Position numbers and translations under genes: made by a program. Positions 56,184-64,000 of a DNA stretch of 64,000 nt are shown here, piece by piece. This stretch comes from Vibrio litoralis DSM 17657. GTDB lineage: Bacteria; Pseudomonadota; Gammaproteobacteria; Enterobacterales; Vibrionaceae. The notes beneath the pieces were generated by a model. It made no database searches and was not told the DNA's origin. It worked only from the letters and a program-made list of their open reading frames with translations. The stretch lies in NCBI RefSeq assembly GCF_000426765.1, contig NZ_KE384566.1, forward strand, positions 248,001 to 312,000, written 5' to 3'. Within the stretch, counting starts at the first letter, position 1. Each line of letters begins with the position of its first letter.

Positions 56184-58997
56184 ATGCACAACGGCGTGAT
56201 GAAGGCATGGCTCGAGTCTTCACACTTGGCTGGCGCCAATGCAACTTACGTAGAAGATCTCTACGAACTGTATCTTAGTGACCCCGATTTAGTCGGTGAC
56301 GAATGGAAAGAGGTGTTTGATAGCCTACCAGCAGAAGCTTCTGTAGCAGGTGAGCAACCACATTCTCGTGTTCGTGACTACTTCAGACGATTAGCGAAAG
56401 AGACAAAGCATTACAATGTCCAAGTTAGTGATCCTGATGTCGATGCTAAACAAGTAAAAGTCTTGCAGTTAATCAATGCTTACCGTTTCCGTGGGCATCA
56501 AGCTGCAAATCTAGATCCTCTCAATATTTGGAAACGTGAATCAGTTGCTGAACTTGATCCTGCGTTTCATAATCTCTCTCCTGAAGACTTCCAAGAGTCA
56601 TTTAATGTCGGTTCTTTTGCGGTAGGCAAAGACACTATGCCGTTGAAAGATATCTACGAAGCTCTAAATAAAATCTACTGTGGTTCGATTGGTGCAGAAT
56701 ATATGCACATCACTAACACTGAAGAAAAGCGTTGGATCCAAGACCGCTTAGAATCAGTGGTAGGTGAAGGTACTTTTACCGCAGAAGAAAAATCTACTTT
56801 TCTACATGAATTAACGGCGGCGGAAGGCCTTGAGCGTTACTTAGGCGCAAAATTCCCAGGTGCAAAACGTTTTTCATTGGAAGGGGGCGATGCATTAATT
56901 CCAATGACAAAAGAGCTAATTCGTCATGCTGGCTCAAATGGCATGCGAGAAGTGGTTGTTGGTATGGCGCACCGTGGTCGCTTAAATATGTTAGTCAACG
57001 TATTGGGTAAAAAACCACAAGACCTATTTGATGAATTTGCCGGCAAACACGGTGATTCATGGGGTACCGGTGATGTGAAATACCATCAAGGTTTCTCTGC
57101 TGATTTCTCTACACCAGGTGGAGATGTGCATTTAGCTTTAGCATTTAACCCATCTCACTTAGAGATCGTCAACCCTGTAGTTATTGGTTCGGTACGTGCT
57201 CGTCAAGATCGTTTAAACGACAAAGATGGCAGCAAAGTTCTACCAATTACTATTCATGGTGATTCGGCGATCGCTGGTCAAGGTGTGGTAGCTGAAACCT
57301 TCAACATGTCTCAAGCTCGCGGTTATCAAGTTGGTGGTACTGTTCGTATCGTGGTGAATAATCAAATTGGTTTTACCACATCAAACCCACGTGATATGCG
57401 ATCAACCATGTACTGTACTGATATTGCTAAGATGGTACAGGCACCGATTTTCCATGTGAATTCTGATGATCCAGAAGCGGTAGCCTTTATTACTCGCATC
57501 GCTTTAGATTACCGTAATACCTTTAAACGCGACGTTGTTATTGATTTGGTATGTTATCGCCGTCACGGTCATAACGAAGCTGATGAGCCAAATGCAACTC
57601 AGCCTTTGATGTATCAAAAGATCAAGAAGCACCCAACACCACGTAAATTGTACGCAGATGTACTGGTTGACCGTAAAGATATTGAGTTAGAAGATGCGAC
57701 TCAAATGGTTAACGAATACCGTGATGCACTTGATCGTGGTGAGGTAGTAGTGAAAGAGTGGCGTCCGATGGCACTACACTCTGTTGACTGGACTCCTTAC
57801 CTAGGTCATGAGTGGAATGAAGAGTGGGATAATCAAGTTGATTTCACTCGTTTATCTGAGCTAGGTAGCAAGACTTGTCAATTCCCTGAAAGTCATAAGC
57901 TGCAAAGCCGAGTTGCGAAACTGTACAACGATCGCCGCTCAATGGTTAGCGGAGATAAGATGATCGATTGGGGTATGGCTGAAACTTTAGCTTATGCCAC
58001 TCTGGTTGATGATGGAAAACGTATTCGCATCACTGGACAAGATTCTGGTCGTGGTACTTTCTTCCATCGCCATGCGGTATTACATGATCAAGAAACAGCC
58101 AGCACTTATATGCCACTTGCACATATTCATGATAGCCAAGGTCCATTCCAAGTGTTTGATTCTGTTTTATCAGAAGAAGCAGTATTGGCCTTTGAGTATG
58201 GTTATGCAACGGCTGAACCTAGTGGTTTAACTATCTGGGAAGCGCAGTTTGGTGACTTTGCCAATGGTGCCCAAGTTGTGATTGACCAATTTATTTCATC
58301 GGGTGAGCAAAAGTGGGGTCGCTTATGTGGTCTAACGATGCTGCTGCCTCATGGTTATGAAGGTCAAGGTCCAGAGCACTCATCGGCTCGCTTAGAGCGT
58401 TACCTTCAATTGTGTGCTGAGCAAAATATGCAGGTAGTTGTACCTTCAACGCCGGCTCAGGTTTATCACATGATTCGCCGTCAGGTTGTGCGTCCAATGC
58501 GTCGCCCACTGATTGTGATGTCGCCAAAATCTTTATTACGTCATCCTTTGTGTACTTCAACACTAGAAGAGTTAGCACAAGGCACGTTCCAAGCTGCGAT
58601 TCCAGAAACGGATGAGCTAGAAGCAAGCAAAGTGAAACGTGTTGTGATGTGTTCAGGTAAAGTTTATTACGACTTACTTGAGCAACGTCGTAAGAATGAG
58701 CAAGACGATGTAGCAATTGTTCGTGTGGAGCAGCTTTATCCATTCCCATACGATGATGTGAGCAAAGCGATTGAGCAATATACCAATGTTGAAGATTTTG
58801 TATGGTGTCAAGAAGAGCCACAGAACCAAGGCGCATGGTATAGCAGCCAACATAATATGCGTTTCGCATTGCCAAATGGTGCAACATTAAAATATGCAGG
58901 TCGACCAGCTTCTGCTTCTCCAGCGGTTGGTTATATGTCGGTACACTTGAAGCAACAGAAAGCATTAGTGGATGATGCTTTGAATTTAGACTTTTAG
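56184..58997 (+). CDS. sucA: 2-oxoglutarate dehydrogenase E1 component SucA
   Basis: SucA is the thiamine-diphosphate decarboxylase of the 2-oxoglutarate dehydrogenase complex, acting in the TCA cycle. The 937-residue protein has the N-terminal E2-binding segment (LAGANATYVEDLYELYLSDPD), the thiamine-site sequence GMAHRGRLNML, and the metal-binding GDSAIAGQGVVAETFNM, followed by a late transketolase-type domain. Length is typical. A GTTAAGGG-type leader precedes it and sucB starts 54 bases later. Confidence 0.98.
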   Translation: MHNGVMKAWLESSHLAGANATYVEDLYELYLSDPDLVGDEWKEVFDSLPAEASVAGEQPHSRVRDYFRRLAKETKHYNVQVSDPDVDAKQVKVLQLINAYRFRGHQAANLDPLNIWKRESVAELDPAFHNLSPEDFQESFNVGSFAVGKDTMPLKDIYEALNKIYCGSIGAEYMHITNTEEKRWIQDRLESVVGEGTFTAEEKSTFLHELTAAEGLERYLGAKFPGAKRFSLEGGDALIPMTKELIRHAGSNGMREVVVGMAHRGRLNMLVNVLGKKPQDLFDEFAGKHGDSWGTGDVKYHQGFSADFSTPGGDVHLALAFNPSHLEIVNPVVIGSVRARQDRLNDKDGSKVLPITIHGDSAIAGQGVVAETFNMSQARGYQVGGTVRIVVNNQIGFTTSNPRDMRSTMYCTDIAKMVQAPIFHVNSDDPEAVAFITRIALDYRNTFKRDVVIDLVCYRRHGHNEADEPNATQPLMYQKIKKHPTPRKLYADVLVDRKDIELEDATQMVNEYRDALDRGEVVVKEWRPMALHSVDWTPYLGHEWNEEWDNQVDFTRLSELGSKTCQFPESHKLQSRVAKLYNDRRSMVSGDKMIDWGMAETLAYATLVDDGKRIRITGQDSGRGTFFHRHAVLHDQETASTYMPLAHIHDSQGPFQVFDSVLSEEAVLAFEYGYATAEPSGLTIWEAQFGDFANGAQVVIDQFISSGEQKWGRLCGLTMLLPHGYEGQGPEHSSARLERYLQLCAEQNMQVVVPSTPAQVYHMIRRQVVRPMRRPLIVMSPKSLLRHPLCTSTLEELAQGTFQAAIPETDELEASKVKRVVMCSGKVYYDLLEQRRKNEQDDVAIVRVEQLYPFPYDDVSKAIEQYTNVEDFVWCQEEPQNQGAWYSSQHNMRFALPNGATLKYAGRPASASPAVGYMSVHLKQQKALVDDALNLDF

Positions 58998-59051
58998 TGC
59001 AGTGGATTATTACTCCTAGTTGAATGAACTAGAGATAAGGACTTTACAGAT

Positions 59052-60263
59052 ATGACAATTGAAATTCTGGTTCCAGATTTACCTGAATCCGTAGCAGATG
59101 CCACTATTGCTACATGGCACAAACAACCGGGTGACTCGGTACAGCGTGATGAAGTGTTGGTTGAAATTGAAACTGACAAAGTAGTGCTAGAAGTACCTGC
59201 TCCTGATGATGGCGTGTTAGAAGCCATTGTGGAAGAAGAAGGTGCAACGGTTCTTTCAAAGCAGCTAATCGCTAAATTGAAAGCGGGCGCAGTCGCTGGA
59301 GAGCCAACCAAAGATAAAGCGGAATCAAGCGAAGCATCGCCGGATAAACGCCATAAAGCAGCTTTAAGCGAAGAATCTAATGACGCACTAAGTCCTGCGG
59401 TTCGTCGTTTATTAGCGGAACACAACCTTGAAGCATCTGATGTGAAAGGTACTGGTGTTGGTGGCCGTATTACTCGTGAAGATGTTGATGCGCACCTTGC
59501 TAAGAAATCAGCCGCGCCAGCGAAAGAAGAGAAAGAAGCTCAAGTTGAAGCGCCTACTGCTGCTCGTACTGAAAAACGCGTACCAATGACTCGTTTACGT
59601 AAAACGGTAGCAAATCGTCTGCTTGAAGCGAAAAACTCAACTGCGATGCTGACAACCTTTAATGAAGTGAACATGAAGCCAATTATGGATCTTCGTGCTC
59701 AATATAAAGACCAGTTTGAGAAGCGTCATGATACGCGCTTAGGCTTTATGTCTTTCTATGTTAAAGCGGTAACAGAAGCGTTGAAGCGTTACCCTGAAGT
59801 GAATGCTTCTATTGATGGCGATGATATCGTTTATCACAACTATTTTGATATCAGCATGGCGGTTTCTACGCCACGTGGCCTTGTTACTCCAGTACTAAAA
59901 GACTGTGACACACTAGGTTTTGCGGATATTGAAAAAGGCATTAAAGAGCTCGCAATCAAAGGGCGTGATGGCAAATTGCAAGTTGAAGATTTAATGGGCG
60001 GTAACTTCACTATCACAAATGGTGGTGTATTTGGCTCATTAATGTCGACACCAATCATCAACCCACCACAAGCGGCAATCTTGGGCATGCACAAAATCCA
60101 AGATCGTCCAATGGCGGTAAACGGTAAAGTGGAAATTTTACCAATGATGTATCTTGCTCTGTCTTACGACCACCGTCTGATTGATGGCCGTGAATCAGTT
60201 GGATTCTTAGTAACCATTAAAGAGTTACTGGAAGATCCAGCTCGCTTGTTACTTGATATCTAA
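59052..60263 (+). CDS. sucB: Dihydrolipoyllysine succinyltransferase SucB (E2)
   Basis: SucB is the core of the 2-oxoglutarate dehydrogenase complex and transfers succinyl groups to CoA. The 403-residue protein has one lipoyl domain (1-78) with the lipoylated Lys43 ([11 protein letters not shown]). A peripheral-subunit-binding domain follows (about 113-150, [21 protein letters not shown]), then a catalytic domain with His374 and Asp378 (SYDHRLIDG). The E3 component (lpd) is not in this window. Confidence 0.98.
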   Translation: MTIEILVPDLPESVADATIATWHKQPGDSVQRDEVLVEIETDKVVLEVPAPDDGVLEAIVEEEGATVLSKQLIAKLKAGAVAGEPTKDKAESSEASPDKRHKAALSEESNDALSPAVRRLLAEHNLEASDVKGTGVGGRITREDVDAHLAKKSAAPAKEEKEAQVEAPTAARTEKRVPMTRLRKTVANRLLEAKNSTAMLTTFNEVNMKPIMDLRAQYKDQFEKRHDTRLGFMSFYVKAVTEALKRYPEVNASIDGDDIVYHNYFDISMAVSTPRGLVTPVLKDCDTLGFADIEKGIKELAIKGRDGKLQVEDLMGGNFTITNGGVFGSLMSTPIINPPQAAILGMHKIQDRPMAVNGKVEILPMMYLALSYDHRLIDGRESVGFLVTIKELLEDPARLLLDI

Positions 60264-60422
60264 TCGTGATATTGAAATGAGCAATAAATTGGGTAGTTGT
60301 TGGTCTACAGCTACCCAATCAAATAAAAAAGTACACCTACATAAATAATGGCATTCCCTTACTTACATTAAATGCCAATGGAAATAATAAATCCTCACGG
60401 ATAATGAAATGGAAATAGCACA

Positions 60423-61589
60423 ATGAATTTGCATGAATATCAAGCTAAACAGCTGTTCGCTGAATTCGGATTGCCAGTACCGGAAGGTTACGCTTGCAAT
60501 ACTCCTCTTGAAGCTTATGAAGCCGCAGGTCGCATTAATACCGCGAAGAAAGTGGTTAAATGTCAGGTACATGCTGGTGGCCGCGGTAAAGCGGGCGGTG
60601 TGGAACTGCACGACACCAAAGATGGTGTAAAAGAATTTGCTCAAAAGTGGCTAGGTAAAAACCTAGTGACTTATCAAACAGATGCTAACGGCCAACCAGT
60701 GACTAAAATCTTGGTAGAAGAAGCATCAGACATCGCCAATGAATTGTACCTAGGTGCAGTGGTTGACCGTGGTACACGTCGTATCGTGTTCATGGCATCA
60801 ACGGAAGGCGGTGTTGAAATCGAAAAAGTGGCGGAAGAAACGCCAGAACTTATTCATAAAGCAGCGATCGATCCATTGGTTGGCCCTCAGGCATACCAAG
60901 GACGTGAACTTGCATTCAAACTTGGTCTTAAAGGCAATCAAATCAAACAATTTACTCAGATCTTCATGGGTCTAGGTACTATGTTTGCACAATACGATTT
61001 AGCGCTACTTGAAATTAACCCATTGGTTATTACTGGTTCAGGCGATCTATTGTGTCTAGACGGTAAAATTAACATCGATTCAAATGCGATGTACCGTCAA
61101 CCAAAATTGCGTGAAATGCACGATCCATCACAAGAAGATGAGCGTGAAGCACATGCGGCTCAATACGAGCTTAACTACGTTGCCTTAGATGGCAATGTTG
61201 GTTGCATGGTAAACGGTGCAGGCCTTGCGATGGGTACTATGGACATCGTTAACCTACACGGTGGTAAGCCTGCGAACTTCCTTGATGTAGGTGGCGGCGC
61301 AACCAAAGAACGTGTTGCTGAAGCATTTAAGATCATCTTATCTGATACCAATGTTAAAGCGGTTCTAGTGAATATCTTTGGTGGTATCGTGCGTTGTGAC
61401 ATGATTGCAGAAGGTATTATTGGCGCAGTGAAAGAAGTCGGCGTTGAAGTACCAGTAGTGGTTCGTCTTGAAGGCACAAACGCAGAGCTTGGTCGTGAAG
61501 TATTGGCGAAATCTGGTTTAGATATCATTGCAGCAACATCTCTTAAAGATGCAGCAGTTCAAGTAGTTAAAGCGGCGGAGGGCAAATAA
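60423..61589 (+). CDS. sucC: Succinyl-CoA synthetase beta subunit SucC
   Basis: SucC with SucD makes succinate and ATP or GTP from succinyl-CoA. The 388-residue protein has an ATP-grasp domain at the N-terminus ([29 protein letters not shown]) and a CoA-ligase domain with [11 protein letters not shown]. It overlaps sucD by one base (TAATG), so the two subunits are translated together. Confidence 0.98.
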   Translation: MNLHEYQAKQLFAEFGLPVPEGYACNTPLEAYEAAGRINTAKKVVKCQVHAGGRGKAGGVELHDTKDGVKEFAQKWLGKNLVTYQTDANGQPVTKILVEEASDIANELYLGAVVDRGTRRIVFMASTEGGVEIEKVAEETPELIHKAAIDPLVGPQAYQGRELAFKLGLKGNQIKQFTQIFMGLGTMFAQYDLALLEINPLVITGSGDLLCLDGKINIDSNAMYRQPKLREMHDPSQEDEREAHAAQYELNYVALDGNVGCMVNGAGLAMGTMDIVNLHGGKPANFLDVGGGATKERVAEAFKIILSDTNVKAVLVNIFGGIVRCDMIAEGIIGAVKEVGVEVPVVVRLEGTNAELGREVLAKSGLDIIAATSLKDAAVQVVKAAEGK

Positions 61590-62461
61590 TGTCAGTACTA
61601 ATTAATAAAGATACCAAAGTTATTTGCCAAGGTTTCACTGGCGGTCAAGGTACGTTCCACTCAGAGCAAGCGATTGCTTATGGAACACAAATGGTAGGTG
61701 GTGTATCTCCAGGTAAAGGTGGTACTGAGCATCTAGGTCTTCCTGTATTTAATACTGTTCGTGAAGCAGTTGAAGCAACGGGCGCAACGGCAACCGTCAT
61801 CTATGTACCTGCAGCATTTTGTAAAGATGCAATTTTAGAAGCAATTGATGCTGGTATTGAACTGATTGTAACGATCACTGAAGGTATTCCTACGCTTGAT
61901 ATGCTTGATGTAAAAGTGAAGCTAGAAGAAACAGGCGTTCGTATGATTGGTCCTAACTGCCCAGGTGTGATCACTCCGGGTGAGTGTAAGATTGGTATCA
62001 TGCCAGGTCATATTCATAAGCCAGGTCGCGTAGGTATTGTTTCTCGTTCAGGTACACTAACGTACGAAGCGGTTAAGCAAACGACGGATGCTGGTTTTGG
62101 TCAATCGACTTGTGTTGGTATCGGTGGTGACCCAATTCCAGGTACTAACTTTATCGATGTATTGGAAATGTTCCAAAATGATCCAGCGACCGAAGCAATC
62201 GTAATGATTGGTGAAATCGGTGGTACGGCAGAAGAAGAAGCGGCGGCTTATATTAAAGCGAATGTGACTAAGCCTGTCGTCTCCTACATTGCGGGTGTAA
62301 CGGCTCCTCCGGGTAAACGTATGGGCCATGCTGGTGCGATTATTTCTGGTGGTAAAGGTACTGCGGAAGATAAATTTGCAGCACTTGAAGCAGCAGGTGT
62401 AAAAACAACGAAGTCATTGGCAGAAATTGGCGATGCACTAAAAGAAGTGACAGGCTGGTAA
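61589..62461 (+). CDS. sucD: Succinyl-CoA synthetase alpha subunit SucD
   Basis: The 290-residue protein has a CoA-binding Rossmann domain ([15 protein letters not shown]), the segment [19 protein letters not shown], and the phosphorylated His247 in [14 protein letters not shown]. It is the last gene of sdhCDAB-sucABCD and ends with a terminator. Confidence 0.98.
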   Translation: MSVLINKDTKVICQGFTGGQGTFHSEQAIAYGTQMVGGVSPGKGGTEHLGLPVFNTVREAVEATGATATVIYVPAAFCKDAILEAIDAGIELIVTITEGIPTLDMLDVKVKLEETGVRMIGPNCPGVITPGECKIGIMPGHIHKPGRVGIVSRSGTLTYEAVKQTTDAGFGQSTCVGIGGDPIPGTNFIDVLEMFQNDPATEAIVMIGEIGGTAEEEAAAYIKANVTKPVVSYIAGVTAPPGKRMGHAGAIISGGKGTAEDKFAALEAAGVKTTKSLAEIGDALKEVTGW

Positions 62462-62488
62462 GCTTTTCGTCATCTACTCTTTAGTATG

Positions 62489-62516
62489 AAAGGTCATCTG
62501 CGGATGGCCTTTTTTA
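62489..62516 (+). terminator. Terminator of the sdh-suc operon
   Basis: A stem AAGGTCATC / GATGGCCTT (one G-T pair) with a 4-base loop is followed by a T-run, 28 bases after sucD. Confidence 0.83.
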
Positions 62517-62579
62517 TTGGTTTTTTAAATATAAATAGATACAGTGAAGTGGATACATTATTTATTGAAAGGAATAACT

Positions 62580-62957
62580 ATGTTTAGTCATATTATGTTA
62601 GGTGCTAATGATATCAAAGCATCGAAGAAGTTTTATGATGCAATTTTAGGGACGTTAGGCTATGAACCTGGTGTTATTCATGGTGATCGTTGTATGTACA
62701 TAACCCCAACGGGTGTGTTTATTTTGACTAAGCCAATTAATGGCGAAGTTGCAACCCATGGTAATGGTTCAACGTTTGGATTCTCGATTGCCAATCCTGA
62801 GCTGGTTCATGCGTGGCATGAGGCAGGACTTGCTAATGGCGGTACCGCTTGTGAACAGCCTCCGGGTGAACGTAATGGTCCTGCGGGACGTTTGTACCTA
62901 GCTTACCTACGCGATCCTTCAGGTAATAAGTTGTGTGGGACACACCGCTTAGCTTAA
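62580..62957 (+). CDS. VOC-family (glyoxalase-like) protein
   Basis: From ATG 62580, with AAAGGA upstream, this is a 125-residue protein of the vicinal oxygen chelate fold. The start is MFSHIMLGANDIKASKKFYDAIL with a probable metal His, and the late motif YLRDPSGNKLCGTHR is typical. The substrate is unknown; the family ranges from glyoxalase I to resistance proteins. It is a single gene with terminators on both sides. Confidence 0.86.
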   Translation: MFSHIMLGANDIKASKKFYDAILGTLGYEPGVIHGDRCMYITPTGVFILTKPINGEVATHGNGSTFGFSIANPELVHAWHEAGLANGGTACEQPPGERNGPAGRLYLAYLRDPSGNKLCGTHRLA

Positions 62958-62970
62958 TCGCAATAAATTA

Positions 62971-62998
62971 AAGCCGGATGAAATAACATCCGGCTTGA
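62971..62998. terminator. Bidirectional hairpin between the VOC gene and the amylase gene
   Basis: A perfect 10-base stem AAGCCGGATG / CATCCGGCTT with a 6-base loop sits between converging genes. The T-run is short, so efficiency is uncertain. Confidence 0.7.
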
Positions 62999-63018
62999 TT
63001 CTAGGATGAAATTTTTAG

Positions 63019-64000
63019 CTACTTACATTTGGATAGCATTATTTTTTTAGGGCTTCCTGAGTCGGAAAATTGTAGACTCCAAACATACTTCCCTGATTCA
63101 GGGATTAGCGCCGCGGTATCTTTACCATAGCCACCATATTTTAATTGGTTCGTTTTACCTGCGCTGACTTCCAGAGTGGCAGAAGTAAACTGAGGCTTCC
63201 AATCTTTGCTGGCATATTGCATACGATAGCTACCAGCTTGTTCGTCTACGATCACTTGATAAACACCTTTCCCTTTATAGTTGAATTGGCGAGCTGCTAC
63301 ATGCTTCCAACCCGAATCGGTAAAATCACCGACAACATAGAGTGGTTTGTCGATAGGACCGGTTTCGTCTAACGTCGGATTATCACACTGCGCCAGAAAA
63401 CCGTTACCCGATAACGATACCTGTGCTTTTTTGACTACTAATTTAGTCGGTTGCTTGATGGATAAAAACTGAGCCGAAAAAGGTAATAGTGTTATTTGGT
63501 AGTCGCCTTGAATCGGGTCAATATTCTCATTACTCCTCATGTCTACGAGTGTTCCTGATGAACCAATTTGTTCGGGTTTTAGTGTGATAGTCTGCGGTTT
63601 GTTAGAGGTACTTAGCACAAAAATCATCGATTGATCTTGATAGCTTTTATGATCGATATACACATCTTGAGTCGCTAGTATTGATAGACGCTCACCTTGC
63701 GACAGCACTGGGTTAGCTGCACGTAAGGCCATAAGTTGGGTGACTTGTTGTTTTAGTTGCGTTTGCTGAGTGGTTAAATTGGCAGTTAAGCCTTCAATTT
63801 TGGCACTAGAACGAGCGACATGGTCATCGCACCAACCTTGCGCGGCACAAATATCATTGGGAACCTTATCTGAAAAATGAGCGACTTCATCACCAATCTC
63901 ATCGCCATAATATAATGTGATCGGTCCTGTATAGGCGGTCATAAAACTTATCGCGGCTAAATGTCGTTGCCAGTAGCTCTCATCTTTAGGTTGAGCGATA
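63019..64000 (-). CDS. Alpha-amylase-family glycosyl hydrolase, C-terminal part (runs off right edge)
   Basis: The frame is open from its TAG at 63019-63021 through the right edge, about 326 residues, so the start lies outside. The visible N-terminal part (ISFMTAYTGPITLYYGDEIGDE) is the end of a GH13 barrel, where barrel strand 8 leads into the conserved YYGDE. After that come a beta-sandwich C-domain (about residues 95-160) and a further Cys-containing domain (about 175-326) resembling a starch-binding or immunoglobulin-like module (VVGDFTDSGWKHVAARQF). Catalytic residues are off window. A periplasmic or secreted alpha-amylase is likely. The internal ATG at 63942 is not the true start. Confidence 0.85.
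   Translation of the reverse strand, partial: IAQPKDESYWQRHLAAISFMTAYTGPITLYYGDEIGDEVAHFSDKVPNDICAAQGWCDDHVARSSAKIEGLTANLTTQQTQLKQQVTQLMALRAANPVLSQGERLSILATQDVYIDHKSYQDQSMIFVLSTSNKPQTITLKPEQIGSSGTLVDMRSNENIDPIQGDYQITLLPFSAQFLSIKQPTKLVVKKAQVSLSGNGFLAQCDNPTLDETGPIDKPLYVVGDFTDSGWKHVAARQFNYKGKGVYQVIVDEQAGSYRMQYASKDWKPQFTSATLEVSAGKTNQLKYGGYGKDTAALIPESGKYVWSLQFSDSGSPKKIMLSKCK

Noticed and set aside
58291-58965. Long 224-codon minus-strand open frame
   Set aside because: It is fully inside sucA on the opposite strand. SucA is full length and conserved; the antisense protein has odd composition (His- and Cys-rich) and no ribosome binding site of note.
63019-63942. Complete small protein starting at the ATG at 63942
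   Set aside because: The frame continues upstream of that ATG to the window edge in amylase-like sequence, and the ATG lies inside the GH13 domain, so this is a partial gene.

Overview
The window is chromosomal DNA from a gammaproteobacterium of the family Vibrionaceae, most likely genus Vibrio. Three things point there: the toxR-toxS pair divergent from htpG-adk-hemH, the cysK / ptsH-ptsI-crr / cysZ / zipA / ligA order, and an OmpU-type porin together with several Vibrio DUF genes (DUF2897, DUF2956, DUF2919, DUF2788). Apart from the extreme left end, it is conserved core chromosome. I found no rRNA, tRNA or CRISPR array.

Layout. Bases 1-2213 are the end of an integrated mobile element: two overlapping tyrosine-recombinase-type genes on the minus strand, the second running off the left edge. 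The element lies inside bcp and truncates it (bcp remnant 2193-2546). Next come gcvR, dapA-bamC, a minus-strand operon (arsC-like, dapE, M15 peptidase, DUF2897), small DUF genes and a YfeX-like Dyp peroxidase. These are followed by crr-ptsI-ptsH, cysK, cysZ, zipA, ligA, an outer-membrane porin, a lipoprotein, cueR and cnoX. A repeat-rich gap (22423-23034) leads to an epimerase, toxR-toxS, htpG, adk, hemH, a peptide transporter, rfaH, asnB and a CPA2 antiporter. The N-acetylglucosamine divergon (nagB-nagA-nagC against nagE) follows, then glnS, fur, fldA, DUF2788 and ybfF. A two-gene diheme cytochrome operon resembling tsdB-tsdA comes before seqA and pgm. After DUF1853 and a Nif3-like gene comes the TCA block: gltA divergent from sdhCDAB-sucABCD. 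A VOC-family gene and the 3' part of an alpha-amylase gene close the window.

How the genes work together. Carbon uptake is a clear theme. HPr, EI and EIIA-Glc feed phosphate to sugar permeases, and NagE here has only IIC and IIB, so it probably depends on Crr. NagB and NagA process the product, and NagC and CRP sites sit between the divergent nag genes. The TCA block has an ArcA-like box in its control region. Redox and metal functions include Fur, CueR, flavodoxin, ferrochelatase, the Dyp peroxidase and a probable thiosulfate dehydrogenase pair.

Best leads: (1) the bcp-disrupting element with tandem recombinases, whose cargo lies outside the window; (2) the tsdBA-like operon between ybfF and seqA; (3) a perfect 41-bp tandem duplication in the fur promoter region; (4) a 267-bp element with inverted ends plus decayed copies around 22.4-23.0 kb; (5) a lipoprotein with a duplicated C-terminal helix motif. 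All calls come from reading the sequence and from family knowledge; no database search was run.
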